Assembly: GCF_025809055.1 (NCBI RefSeq)
Contig: NZ_CP075529.1
Coordinates: forward strand, 1,860,001 to 1,924,000
Origin: Devosia sp.
GTDB lineage: Bacteria > Pseudomonadota > Alphaproteobacteria > Rhizobiales > Devosiaceae
Reading direction: 5' to 3'
DNA: 64,000 nucleotides
The notes beneath the pieces are model-generated. The model was not told where the DNA came from. It ran no database searches and saw only the letters and a program-made list of their open reading frames with translations. How positions within the stretch are numbered: position 1 is the stretch's first letter; each line of letters opens with the position of its first letter. This document shows positions 25,925-34,843 of the stretch, in pieces. A program made the translations under genes and the position numbers.

Positions 25925-26626
25925 AATCTGATGCACCGCGCCCTGGGCAACCACCGGGCCGGTCGGCACGCCTTCGGGCGCCCCGCCCTTGGGTTCGAGC
26001 GTGATGGCAAGGACCGAGCCTTCGCCCCAGCCGGAGCGAACCTGTTCGCTCAGTTCCACCGTGGAGCGGGCATTGACCGGGATGACGCCCATGGAAATGG
26101 GTGCATCGCCCCCCTGGATGGCCCAGAGCTCGAGGTCGCGGTCGGGAACATCGGTTCCGGACAGGGCCGTCAGGCGCACCGCGCCGGTGCCGTCATAAAG
26201 AGCCAGGAACCGCACATCGCTGCCCTCAGCCTCAAGGGCCGCCACCAATTGCGTGGTGAGCGCCGTCACATCCGGCGCCGGCTGCACCAGATTGAACCCG
26301 ATGGCGGCAATGGCAACCGCCATGGCCCCGGCGGTGATGCCGCGCCACAAGGCCAGGCTATCCCAGAAGGAGCGGCGCTCGACCTCGCCGAACAGGCGCG
26401 ATTCGATGCTGGAAAGCACATGGCCCGGCGGCTGGGCCTCGGCGAACTCGCCATCGAGCGCGGCAAAGCGGCTGGACCAGAAGTCGCGCTCTGCCGCCAG
26501 TTTTGGGTCCGCGGCGATCAGCCGCTCGACCCGGTCATGCTCGGCCGGCGGAAGCAGGCCGAGGACATACTCGGCCACCATCACTGGCTGGCCGCCCTGT
26601 CCTGCAATGTCCTGTTTCTCGCTCAT
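25922..26626 (-). CDS. Anti-sigma factor, RskA family
   Basis: This 234-aa protein has an N-terminal cytoplasmic helical domain (AEYVLGLLPPAEHDRVERLI, about 18-37), one membrane span (about 94-114) and a C-terminal periplasmic RskA domain. No cysteines of a zinc anti-sigma motif are present. It starts at ATG 26626, overlapping the sigma factor stop by ATGA, so the two are co-translated and it presumably holds that sigma factor inactive at the membrane. Confidence 0.88.
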   Translation of the reverse strand: MSEKQDIAGQGGQPVMVAEYVLGLLPPAEHDRVERLIAADPKLAAERDFWSSRFAALDGEFAEAQPPGHVLSSIESRLFGEVERRSFWDSLALWRGITAGAMAVAIAAIGFNLVQPAPDVTALTTQLVAALEAEGSDVRFLALYDGTGAVRLTALSGTDVPDRDLELWAIQGGDAPISMGVIPVNARSTVELSEQVRSGWGEGSVLAITLEPKGGAPEGVPTGPVVAQGAVHQI

Positions 26627-27174
26627 GCTGTCATGCACTCTCGTAGTTTGATCAGGCTGCGCCGCAGCCATGTTCGCATCGTATTGATCGGCACGGAATG
26701 GTGTTGTGCCAACTCTTCATAACTATAGCCATCAAGATAGGCCCCGCGCACCGCTTCGGCCCGGTCTGCCTCCAGGGTTGCCAGGCATTCCTCGATCCGC
26801 CGCCCGTCTTCGCTGGCCTGGGCCATGCGTTCGGGATCGGGCGCATCGTCCGCAATGTCCAAGGCCTCGTCGATATCCTTTGACACCGGGCGCCGGGCCC
26901 GCAGGATATCCAGACAATGGTTGCGGGCCACAGCCACCAGCCATGAAATCGGACTGGTATTGCCCCTGATATAGCGATCGGCACGTTGCCAGATCTTGAC
27001 GTAAATCTCCTGAATGGCTTCTTCGGCTTCCGCCTTGTCCCTCAAGATACGCAGGGCAACCCCAAACAGTTTCGCGCTCGTCCGCTCATAGAGCGTGCGA
27101 AAGGCTTTCCGGTCGCGCAGTGCGCAGCGGGCGATCAGATCGGCGACTTCCGCCGACTGTGTCGTCATGGACAT
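26623..27174 (-). CDS. ECF sigma factor, SigK-like
   Basis: This 183-aa sigma factor has region 2 (AFRTLYERTSAKLFGVALRIL, then AEEAIQEIYVKIW) and region 4 (AVRGAYLDGYSYEELAQHHSVPINTMRTWLRRSLIKLRE). It recognises a small set of stress promoters when released from its anti-sigma factor. The RskA-type partner follows directly. The start may be MSMTTQ at 27174 or MTTQ at 27168. Confidence 0.92.
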   Translation of the reverse strand: MSMTTQSAEVADLIARCALRDRKAFRTLYERTSAKLFGVALRILRDKAEAEEAIQEIYVKIWQRADRYIRGNTSPISWLVAVARNHCLDILRARRPVSKDIDEALDIADDAPDPERMAQASEDGRRIEECLATLEADRAEAVRGAYLDGYSYEELAQHHSVPINTMRTWLRRSLIKLRECMTA

Positions 27175-27343
27175 GGATTACCTGCCTCCCAGGCCCGGGA
27201 CCGATCCGAACCATTTGAACCATAACGCGTTTGGGACGCAATTGGATCACTGCCATGTTTTTCGGCAAAGGCGATTTTATCTGCGGCGAAAATCGACTAG
27301 ACCCTTTGCCTGACCCCAGTCCTTACCAGGGAGCCAGAACGCC

Positions 27344-28246
27344 ATGTCCAACGACGCCCCCTCCACCGACCGTTTCAGCCACGATGCCGGCATCCTCGCC
27401 CAGGCGCTCCCCTATATGCAGCGCTACGAAGGCAAGACGGTGGTGGTGAAATATGGCGGCCACGCCATGGGCGACGCTGCACTCGGCCAGGCTTTCGCGC
27501 GCGATATCGCCTTGCTCAAGCAGTCCAAGGTCAACCCGATCGTGGTGCATGGCGGGGGCCCGCAGATCGCCTCCATGCTGAAAAACCTGGGGATCGAATC
27601 CAAGTTCGAGGGCGGCCTTCGCGTCACCGACCAGCGCACCATGGAAGTGGTCGAAATGGTCCTGGCCGGCTCGATCAACAAGGAAATCGTCGCGCTGATC
27701 AATGCCGAGGGCGAATGGGCCATTGGCCTCTGCGGCAAGGACGGCAACATGGTCTTCGCCAAGAAGGCGGAAAAGACCATCAAGGATCCCGGCTCCAATA
27801 TCGAGCGCGTGCTCGATCTCGGTTTTGTCGGCGAGCCGGTCGAGGTGGATCGCACCTTGCTCGACCTGCTGGCCCGCTCCGAGCTCATCCCGGTGATTGC
27901 CCCGGTGGCGCCGGGCCGCGACGGCAATACCTACAATATCAACGCCGACACCTTTGCCGGCGCCATTGCCGGCTCGCTGGGCGCCAAGCGCCTCCTGTTC
28001 CTCACCGACGTGCCGGGCGTTCTGGGCAAGGACGGCAAGCTCATTCCCGAACTCACGGTGCGCGATGCCAAGGCCCTGATCGCCGACGGCACCATTTCGG
28101 GCGGCATGATCCCCAAGGTCGAAACCTGTCTCGAGGCGCTGGATAATGGCGTCGAGGGCGTCGTCATTCTCAATGGCAAGACCCCTCATGTCGTGCTGGT
28201 CGAGCTGTTCACCGAACACGGCGCCGGCACGCTGATCGTGCGCTGA
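27344..28246 (+). CDS. argB: Acetylglutamate kinase
   Basis: This 300-aa amino-acid kinase performs the second step of arginine synthesis, phosphorylating N-acetylglutamate. The motifs VVVKYGGHAMGD (phosphate binding), VHGGGPQI, LRVTDQRTMEVVEMVLAGSINKEIV and the C-terminal GMIPKVETCLEAL with HVVLVELFTEHGAGT are all intact. The N-terminal extension of about 20 residues is common in this order and associated with arginine-sensitive hexameric enzymes. It is transcribed away from the sigma gene. Confidence 0.96.
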   Translation: MSNDAPSTDRFSHDAGILAQALPYMQRYEGKTVVVKYGGHAMGDAALGQAFARDIALLKQSKVNPIVVHGGGPQIASMLKNLGIESKFEGGLRVTDQRTMEVVEMVLAGSINKEIVALINAEGEWAIGLCGKDGNMVFAKKAEKTIKDPGSNIERVLDLGFVGEPVEVDRTLLDLLARSELIPVIAPVAPGRDGNTYNINADTFAGAIAGSLGAKRLLFLTDVPGVLGKDGKLIPELTVRDAKALIADGTISGGMIPKVETCLEALDNGVEGVVILNGKTPHVVLVELFTEHGAGTLIVR

Positions 28247-28313
28247 CCATGGCAGGCCGGGCAAAATTTTCGTCTCGCACGGCCGCTGACGCAATGAACG
28301 ACGCGTGAAATGC

Positions 28314-28333
28314 CTACCCGGCAAGTCGGGTAG
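28314..28333 (+). promoter_or_regulatory. Leader hairpin before the TauE/SafE permease
   Basis: Perfect 7-bp arms CTACCCG and CGGGTAG enclose a 6-nt loop, 34 nt upstream of the permease ATG. There is no T-run, so a role in the 5' leader is as likely as termination of argB. Confidence 0.35.
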
Positions 28334-28367
28334 CGGCTATGTTCCCCCATCCTGACCGGGAGGCGGA

Positions 28368-29144
28368 ATGGGTTCGGATTTTTTCATCTTCGCGGCGGTG
28401 GGCTTTCTCGCGCAGATCGTCGACGGCGCCCTGGGCATGGCCTATGGCGTGGTCAGTTCCACCATGTTGCTGAGTTTCGGCGTCCCGCCCGCGGCCGCGT
28501 CCGCCAGCGTCCATGCCGCCGAAATGTTCACCACGGCCGCTTCCGCCACCAGCCATGTCAGCCACCGCAACGTCAATTGGCGTCTGTTCTGGCGCCTGGC
28601 CCCGGCCGGCATCCTGGGGGGCATCCTGGGCACCTATGTATTGACGGCCATTGACGGCGCCGTCCTGCGCCCGTTCGTCACCATTTATCTCGGCCTGTTG
28701 GGCGTTTACATCCTCTACCGCGCCTTCCGCGTCCGTGCGGCCTATTCCGAACCCAAGACCGGCGTCGTGCTGCCCCTGGGCGTGGCAGGCGGGTTCGTGG
28801 ATGCGGCGGGCGGTGGTGGCTGGGGCCCTATCGTGACGTCCAGCCTGATCGGCTCGGGCGGGGCGCCGCGCTATGTCGTGGGCACCGTCAACACGGTGGA
28901 ATTTTTCGTCACGACAGCAGTATCGGTCGCCTTCATCACGGCCCTGGTCACCGGTCACTGGGAAGAGGCCGATGGCATTGGCCAGCATCTGTGGTCCGTT
29001 GCCGGTCTGGTCGTGGGCGGCTTGCTGGCGGCACCGCTTGCCGGCTTCGTGGTGCGCATCATTCCCGCCCGGAGGCTCATGATCCTGGTTGGCGGCCTGG
29101 TCATGGCCATGGCCATCTACCAGACCTGGCAATTGTTGAGCTAA
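28368..29144 (+). CDS. TauE/SafE-family sulfite exporter-like permease
   Basis: This 258-aa membrane protein of the TSUP family has about seven to eight spans and the paired motifs QIVDGALGMAYGV near the N-terminus and GGFVDAAGGGGWGP in the middle, which line the substrate path. Family members move sulfite, sulfoacetate, taurine or related anions. The substrate is not shown by context. It converges on the MarR gene with a 4-nt overlap. Confidence 0.85.
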   Translation: MGSDFFIFAAVGFLAQIVDGALGMAYGVVSSTMLLSFGVPPAAASASVHAAEMFTTAASATSHVSHRNVNWRLFWRLAPAGILGGILGTYVLTAIDGAVLRPFVTIYLGLLGVYILYRAFRVRAAYSEPKTGVVLPLGVAGGFVDAAGGGGWGPIVTSSLIGSGGAPRYVVGTVNTVEFFVTTAVSVAFITALVTGHWEEADGIGQHLWSVAGLVVGGLLAAPLAGFVVRIIPARRLMILVGGLVMAMAIYQTWQLLS

Positions 29145-29638
29145 GGCTTGCCGCTGTCCGGTGCCGGAAGGGCCTCAAGCCTCTTGCGCATGTCCTCCTG
29201 AATGTCGATCGACTGGCCCAACAGCCTCGAAAAGGTCTTGAGGTCGTCCTCGGACAGGCCGGACAGCATGGTATTGCCGGCTTGCTGCAGGGGCGTGTAG
29301 GCGGTCCGGATCAAGTCTTCGGCCGCCTTGGCAAGACCAACGAGCACCCGCCGCCGGTCCGCAGGATCGGGTCCGCGGCTGACAAAGCCTCGCGCTTCAA
29401 GCCGATCCACCAGAGCCGTAACCGCTGCCGGCGTCAGCTGCGTCGCGTGGGCGATGGCGCTGGCCGACTGCGGGCCACGCGCCAGAAAGCTCAGGCATAG
29501 CCTTTCCGATGCCGCCAATTTCCATCGCCGTCCCACCGCTTCATCGAACCGCTGCGCGGCTTCCTGCCAGCGCATGATGCGCTCGCCGACCTCGTTGACG
29601 AGCGCGGACGTCCGCAGCTTGACATTTAGTTCATCCAT
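29141..29638 (-). CDS. MarR-family transcriptional regulator
   Basis: This 165-aa winged-helix protein has the MarR fold: a long N-terminal helix, a recognition helix in SASAIAHATQLTPAAVTALVDRLEARG and the wing DPADRRRVLVGLA with its DRR turn. It is divergent from the flavin monooxygenase gene across 36 nt, the typical position of a regulator that controls its neighbour in response to an aromatic ligand. Confidence 0.88.
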   Translation of the reverse strand: MDELNVKLRTSALVNEVGERIMRWQEAAQRFDEAVGRRWKLAASERLCLSFLARGPQSASAIAHATQLTPAAVTALVDRLEARGFVSRGPDPADRRRVLVGLAKAAEDLIRTAYTPLQQAGNTMLSGLSEDDLKTFSRLLGQSIDIQEDMRKRLEALPAPDSGKP

Positions 29639-29650
29639 CTTATTATTCGA

Positions 29651-29672
29651 TCATCTAATTATTAGGATATCT
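29651..29672. promoter_or_regulatory. Candidate MarR operator
   Basis: In the 36-nt divergent spacer, the 5-bp perfect arms CTAAT (29655-29659) and ATTAG (29661-29665) flank one base, with weaker ATC/GAT symmetry outside. AT-rich palindromes of this kind are usual MarR sites. It is short, so only moderate trust. Confidence 0.35.
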
Positions 29673-29674
29673 AA

Positions 29675-30898
29675 GTGTCGCAGATCATCAAATCATCATC
29701 AAGCCAATCCACGAAAATTGCCATTCTTGGCGGTGGTATCGGCGGCCTGAGCCTCGCGCTTGCCCTTCATGCCAGGGGTTTCCGGCCGACCGTGTTCGAG
29801 CAACGGCCCCAGGCCCGCAGCATTGCCGACGGGCTGTTTCTCACGCTGGCGCCGAATGGCGTCAACGCCCTCCGCGCACTCGGACTGTCCGACATTGTGG
29901 CGGCCGAGGGCATTGTCATGGCCGGCCTCGCCATCCACAACGAGCGGGGCCGACGCCTGATCGCTGTGGACTATTCCACGCACGCCACCCGCTTTGGCGC
30001 CCCATCGGTGACCATGCGGCGCGGCGCCTTGCAGGCGATCCTTCTCGATGCAGCCAATCGCGCGGGGCTTGACCTGCGGCAGGACATGGCCATCGACAGG
30101 GTTGCCGAAACCGGAAGCGGCGTTACCCTTCACGACGCTGCTGGCCGCGGTGAAGCCTTTGACCTGCTCGTTGCCGCCGACGGCATCTGGTCGCGCGCCC
30201 GCAGGGATATTTTCCCCGCCTTGCCGTCGCCGTCCTATACGGGCCTAGTCGGCACGGGTGGCTTCGTGGACATGCCCGATGCCCCCGATACCGGCGGCGT
30301 CATGAATATGTGTTTCGGGCACCGGGCCTTTTTCGGCTTCATGAAGGCGGCAGGCGGGCCGCTCTATTGGTTCGGCTCGCACGCCGCCAGCGAAGCCGAA
30401 GCCCGCACCCAGGCGACACCGGAGGCCGCAGCGGCACACCTGCGCACGCTCTACAGCCGCGATCCGCTCGGCATTCCGGACATAGTCGGCAGGGTCACCA
30501 GCCTTCCCAGCCAATACCCGATCTACGACATGCCTGAACTGTCCAGGTGGCACACCGACCGGGTGTGCCTATTGGGCGATGCAGCCCATGCGGTGGCACC
30601 CCATTCCGGGCAGGGCGCCTCGATGGCGATGGAAGATGCATTGGTTCTGGCAGCGGCTATCGAAAGCGAAGAACAGCCCCGGGCCGCCTTTGCGCGGTTT
30701 CAGGCGCTGCGGCAGCAGCGGGCCGGCAAGGCGATCAAGCTGGGCCGGTTCTCCGGCGAACAGAAGCGAGCGCAGGGCTGGCTCGCCCTGCGCTTCAGGG
30801 ACCTGGTCCTCCCCATCGTCATGCCGATGGGCGTGCGAGCCCAGGAAAGCCTGTTCGCCTATCGTGCCGACCGCGATCCGCTGGCGCCGCCGGTCTGA
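29675..30898 (+). CDS. FAD-dependent monooxygenase
   Basis: This 407-aa group A flavoprotein hydroxylase has the FAD-binding GGGIGG (residues 19-24) and the ribityl motif VCLLGDAAHAVAPHSGQGASMAMEDA near residue 300. The family hydroxylates phenolics, such as salicylate- or ubiquinone-type rings, or degrades tetracyclines. The start is GTG 29675 with AGGAT upstream. The divergent MarR gene and the efflux gene that follows in reverse suggest a role against toxic aromatics; the substrate is unknown. Confidence 0.85.
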   Translation: MSQIIKSSSSQSTKIAILGGGIGGLSLALALHARGFRPTVFEQRPQARSIADGLFLTLAPNGVNALRALGLSDIVAAEGIVMAGLAIHNERGRRLIAVDYSTHATRFGAPSVTMRRGALQAILLDAANRAGLDLRQDMAIDRVAETGSGVTLHDAAGRGEAFDLLVAADGIWSRARRDIFPALPSPSYTGLVGTGGFVDMPDAPDTGGVMNMCFGHRAFFGFMKAAGGPLYWFGSHAASEAEARTQATPEAAAAHLRTLYSRDPLGIPDIVGRVTSLPSQYPIYDMPELSRWHTDRVCLLGDAAHAVAPHSGQGASMAMEDALVLAAAIESEEQPRAAFARFQALRQQRAGKAIKLGRFSGEQKRAQGWLALRFRDLVLPIVMPMGVRAQESLFAYRADRDPLAPPV

Positions 30899-30903
30899 GC
30901 AAA

Positions 30904-32382
30904 TCAGGCTTCGGCGGGGACCGGAACGGGCGGATGGGCCGGTTGCTGTTTTCCAGGGCCCTTGAAGAAGAAGGCCAGGACCAGCACCAGTCCGAAGGAA
31001 ATGACCTGATACCAGAGGGCCAGCGCCGCAGACTCCGCGAATGCGGATTGCGGGGTGGCGCCGGTGGCAAAGGCACCGCTCAGATGGGTGAAGAAGATTT
31101 CACCGATCAGCGCCACGCCCAGCGCCCCGCCGACCTGCTGGAATGCCTGCAAGGCACCCGACCCCGCCCCGGCGTCACGCGGCGGCACGCTGCGCAGCAC
31201 CAGTTGGAAGAGCGAGGAAAAGCCGAGACCCAGCCCGATGCCGGCAATCAGCAGGGGCAACAGGAAAGACATGCCGTCAATGCTCTGCCCAACCCCGGCA
31301 ATAATGAAGTGCAGCCAGCCAATGCCAAAAGTCAGCAGCCCGCCAGCGGCCGCAAGGCGCCCGCGCAGGTAACGCGCGCCGAACCGGCCGGCGATGAAGG
31401 AGGCAATGAGGACCCCGACGGAGAACGGCGTATTGGTCAGACCCGACTGCAACGGGCTGAATCCGAAGCCCGATTGCAGCAGCAGCGAAATGACCATGAA
31501 CATGCCCGGAATGCCGGAGGCAAACACGGTGACCACAAAGGCTCCGAACATGAACTCCCGGCTGCGCAGGAGGTCATAGTTCAGCAATTGCGGCTCACCG
31601 GCACGGGCCCGCCGGCCCTGCCAGGCGAAGAACGCGATCAGCAGCGCGAGCCCGGCGCCGATCATGCCGAAGGCCCAGAGCGGCCAGCCATAGGCACGGC
31701 CCTCGACGATCGGAAACACCACGGCCACGATGCCGAGGCCGAACAGGCCGATGCCCACAAAGTCGTTCTTCAGTTCGGGATGGCCGGGCAGATTGGGAAT
31801 GAGGAACCAGCCCGCGATCACCGCCGCGATGCCAATCGGCACATTGACGAGGAAGATCGGCTGCCAATCCAGCCCGAACAGATTGGCGTCGATGAGCAGG
31901 CCACCCAGAATGGGGCCGCAGACCGACGCCAGGCCGGCGGACAGGCCGAACAGCGAAAAGGCCTGTCCGCGCTCGTGCGGCGGAAAGGTCACCGTTGCGA
32001 TGGCCAGCACCTGTGGCGTCATCATCGCACCTGCGAGCCCCTGCAGCACGCGCGCGCCGATCAGCATTTCGATGGACGACGACATGCCACACAGGGCCGA
32101 GGCCACGGTAAAGGCGCTGACCCCGAGCAGGAACATGCGCGTGCGTCCGACAATGTCGCCCAGCCGGCCGAAGGGCAGGAGCCCCAGGGCAAACGCCAGG
32201 ACATAGGCCGCGACAACCCATTCGATCTGATTGTCGGTCGCACCCAGGCTATCCCGCATGGAAGGCAGCGCCACATTGACGATGGTCACATCGATCAGGT
32301 TCATGAAATTGGCGATCAGCAGGATGGCCAGCGACAGCCAGCGGCGCTGATCTGGAGACGCTTCGGAAGCGGTTGCGGACAT
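30904..32382 (-). CDS. MFS multidrug efflux transporter (DHA2, EmrB/QacA-like)
   Basis: This 492-aa protein has about 14 predicted spans, the number of the DHA2 drug:H+ antiporters. Span 1 contains NFMNLIDVTIVNVALP (motif D1), the loop between spans 2 and 3 contains GRLGDIVGRTRMF (motif A), and motif C appears as GLASVCGPILGG. It exports drugs or lipophilic compounds. It is 3 nt downstream of a TetR gene, forming a repressor-pump operon. Confidence 0.9.
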   Translation of the reverse strand: MSATASEASPDQRRWLSLAILLIANFMNLIDVTIVNVALPSMRDSLGATDNQIEWVVAAYVLAFALGLLPFGRLGDIVGRTRMFLLGVSAFTVASALCGMSSSIEMLIGARVLQGLAGAMMTPQVLAIATVTFPPHERGQAFSLFGLSAGLASVCGPILGGLLIDANLFGLDWQPIFLVNVPIGIAAVIAGWFLIPNLPGHPELKNDFVGIGLFGLGIVAVVFPIVEGRAYGWPLWAFGMIGAGLALLIAFFAWQGRRARAGEPQLLNYDLLRSREFMFGAFVVTVFASGIPGMFMVISLLLQSGFGFSPLQSGLTNTPFSVGVLIASFIAGRFGARYLRGRLAAAGGLLTFGIGWLHFIIAGVGQSIDGMSFLLPLLIAGIGLGLGFSSLFQLVLRSVPPRDAGAGSGALQAFQQVGGALGVALIGEIFFTHLSGAFATGATPQSAFAESAALALWYQVISFGLVLVLAFFFKGPGKQQPAHPPVPVPAEA

Positions 32383-32385
32383 GGT

Positions 32386-32991
32386 TCAGTTCCGTTCGGT
32401 AGCGGGCGTGGCAAAGGCCCGTTCGATTTCGTTCAGCACCGCGACTGCCGCGTCGCGGGGCGAATGTGAAAGGCGCAGTCCGGAAACCGCGCCGATGAAG
32501 ACAAGGGCCGCGCCGGCCGGATCGATATCGGCCCTTAGCGTTCCGTCACTGATCCCCCGCTCGAAAATGGCCTCAAGGGCAGATCGCCAATGGCCGGTCA
32601 TGGGCTCGATGATCGCGGCAACCGCCGGATCGCGCCGCGACCGTTCCACCAGTTCGGACATGATCTGCAGCCGGTCCGGGGCCTCGGCGAGCGTTTCGAG
32701 CACGTCCTCCATTTCGAGGCGCAATTGCGCAAGACCGGACAGGTCCGCGCGCGGCCGGCGCAGGCCCTGTTCGCGGAACTCGTCGCGCAGGCTCTCGGCA
32801 ACCAGTCTCACCAGGGCCTCTTTGGTGGGCACATGGTAGTGCAGGGTCGCGATATTGATGCCGACACGGGCGGCGATGTCGCGTGTGCGCAGCCCCTCAA
32901 GGCCGCGCTCGACGATGATCGCCCGGGCCGCCCGCGCGATGGCGAGGCGGCGATCATCGCCGCTTTCCCGATTTCGGTTTTCGCTCTGCAT
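32386..32991 (-). CDS. TetR-family repressor of the adjacent MFS pump
   Basis: This 201-aa regulator has an N-terminal TetR HTH (ARAARAIIVERGLEGLRTRDIAARVGINIATLHYHVPTKEALVR, residues about 18-60) and a helical ligand domain. It is transcribed first in an operon with the DHA2 pump. A perfect inverted repeat at 33023-33038, 31 nt upstream of its start, is the likely autoregulatory operator. Confidence 0.9.
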   Translation of the reverse strand: MQSENRNRESGDDRRLAIARAARAIIVERGLEGLRTRDIAARVGINIATLHYHVPTKEALVRLVAESLRDEFREQGLRRPRADLSGLAQLRLEMEDVLETLAEAPDRLQIMSELVERSRRDPAVAAIIEPMTGHWRSALEAIFERGISDGTLRADIDPAGAALVFIGAVSGLRLSHSPRDAAVAVLNEIERAFATPATERN

Positions 32992-33022
32992 GACGCTGGC
33001 ATAGCGGCTCCCAATTGCTAAA

Positions 33023-33038
33023 TCAATCAGTTGATTGA
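33023..33038. promoter_or_regulatory. Operator for the TetR/MFS operon
   Basis: Perfect 7-bp arms TCAATCA and TGATTGA are separated by two bases. The position is just upstream of the tetR start codon, where a TetR dimer would bind. The bracketing sequence contains no second copy. Confidence 0.6.
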
Positions 33039-33144
33039 GACAGGTCAGCTATGCGTCGCCCGCATCGCGTCCGGAGCTGAGCCAACCAGCATACGTTGAC
33101 AAGCTGCGTCAGCAGGCGGCATCACCCATGCCAGGAGCCCGACC

Positions 33145-34662
33145 ATGACCGACTATGTGCGCAAGATACTGACCTCGTCCGTTTATGAAGTTGCCGAGCA
33201 GACCCCGCTGGAGCGGATGGAACTGCTGTCCGAGCGGCTGAGGCGCGATATTCTGGTCAAGCGGGAGGACCTGCAGCCGGTTTTCTCCTTCAAGATCCGC
33301 GGCGCGCATAACCGCATCGCCCATCTCACCCCCGATGAACGCCGGCGCGGCGTGATCTGCGCCTCGGCCGGCAACCACGCGCAGGGCGTAGCGCTGTCGG
33401 CCACGCGGGCCGCCATCCGGGCCGTCATCGTCATGCCCACGACGACGCCGGTGATCAAGGTCAATGCAGTGCGGCGGCTGGGCGGGGAAGTGGTGCTGTT
33501 CGGCGACGGCTTCGACGCCGCCCGCGCCCATGCCGCAACGCTGGCCGAACGGCATGGCTATGTCTTCGTGCATCCATTTGACGATCCCGACGTCATTGCC
33601 GGACAGGGTACGGTGGGCCTCGAACTCATGCGCCAGCATCCGGGCCCGATCGGCGCCATCTATGTGCCGGTCGGTGGTGGCGGGCTGGCCGCCGGCATTG
33701 CCAGTTTCGTCAAATTCCTGCGCCCCGAGATCAAGGTCATCGGCGTCGAGCCTGAAGAAGCGGCGAGCATGAAGGCGGCCATTGCCGCCGGAAAGCCGGT
33801 GCCGCTCGACCAGGTGGGCCTGTTTGCCGACGGCGTGGCCGTTCGGCAGGTGGGCGAGGAAACCTTCCGCCTGTGCCGGGACCTGCTCGACGATATCGTG
33901 ACGGTCAGCGCCGACGAAATCTGCGCTGCGATCAAGGATATCTTCGATGACCACCGCGCCATTACCGAACCCGCGGGCGCCCTGGCGCTGGCCGGTCTGC
34001 GCCGGCACGTGGAACTGGGCCAGGCGGTCGAGGGGCCGCTGATCGCCATCAATTCCGGCGCCAATGTCAATTTTGACCGGCTGCGCTACGTTGCCGAGCG
34101 CGCCGAGATCGGCGAACGGGCGGAGGCCCTGTTGGGGGTCACCATCCCTGAAATCCCGGGCAGCTACCGCGCCTTCATCCGCCTCATCGGCAGCCGGGCG
34201 ATCACCGAGTTCAACTATCGCTACGCCTCCGGCGCCAATGCCAATATCTTCGTGGGGGTCAAGCTGACGCGCGGCGACGCCGAAAAGGCCGAGATCATCG
34301 ACCTTTTGACCGCACACGGCCTGACCGTCACCGACATGACTGACAATGAGGTGGCAAAACTGCACGCCCGGCACATGGTCGGCGGCCGCGCCAAGGGCCT
34401 CACCGATGAACGAGTGTTTCGCTTCCAGTTTCCCGAGCGGCCGGGAGCGCTCCTCAAATTCCTCGAAGGCCTCAACGACGCCTGGAACATCTCCCTGTTC
34501 CACTATCGCAATCACGGCGCCGACTATGGCCGCGTGCTGGTCGGCGTGCAGGTGCCGGCCGACACCGACAAGGACTTCATTGACCATATTGACGCGATTG
34601 GCTTTCCCTATTGGGACGAAACGGAAAATCCGGCCTACAGACAATTCCTGCATGCGCCGTGA
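33145..34662 (+). CDS. ilvA: Threonine ammonia-lyase, biosynthetic
   Basis: This 505-aa PLP enzyme makes 2-oxobutanoate from threonine, the first step of isoleucine synthesis. The catalytic lysine is in FSFKIRGAHN (K50), the PLP phosphate loop is VPVGGGGLAAG (near residue 174), and SAGNHAQGVALSA is present. Two C-terminal ACT-like domains (about 325-505), including ERPGALLKFLEGL, mark the long biosynthetic form that isoleucine inhibits, not the short catabolic TdcB form. Confidence 0.95.
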   Translation: MTDYVRKILTSSVYEVAEQTPLERMELLSERLRRDILVKREDLQPVFSFKIRGAHNRIAHLTPDERRRGVICASAGNHAQGVALSATRAAIRAVIVMPTTTPVIKVNAVRRLGGEVVLFGDGFDAARAHAATLAERHGYVFVHPFDDPDVIAGQGTVGLELMRQHPGPIGAIYVPVGGGGLAAGIASFVKFLRPEIKVIGVEPEEAASMKAAIAAGKPVPLDQVGLFADGVAVRQVGEETFRLCRDLLDDIVTVSADEICAAIKDIFDDHRAITEPAGALALAGLRRHVELGQAVEGPLIAINSGANVNFDRLRYVAERAEIGERAEALLGVTIPEIPGSYRAFIRLIGSRAITEFNYRYASGANANIFVGVKLTRGDAEKAEIIDLLTAHGLTVTDMTDNEVAKLHARHMVGGRAKGLTDERVFRFQFPERPGALLKFLEGLNDAWNISLFHYRNHGADYGRVLVGVQVPADTDKDFIDHIDAIGFPYWDETENPAYRQFLHAP

Positions 34663-34843
34663 CCATCCCCCGAAACGGGGTTGGACATCTCAGTGAAATA
34701 TGGCCCATGTACTGCCAATTGTCGCATTTCTGCCGCTTAGCCATTGAAACAGTGCCCGCAAGGGGCGATCTGCTCATCCACAGGGCCATTACCGGGGTGC
34801 ACCGGCACCGGGCCTTTTCATTCTCAAGAGGGACAAACTCACC

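Noticed and set aside
28260..28360. SAM-II riboswitch before the permease
   Set aside because: The conserved SAM-II pseudoknot elements could not be traced; only a plain hairpin is visible.
33109..34653. 514-codon open frame antisense to ilvA
   Set aside because: It is the complement of a complete, motif-bearing threonine ammonia-lyase and has no initiation signal or family similarity.
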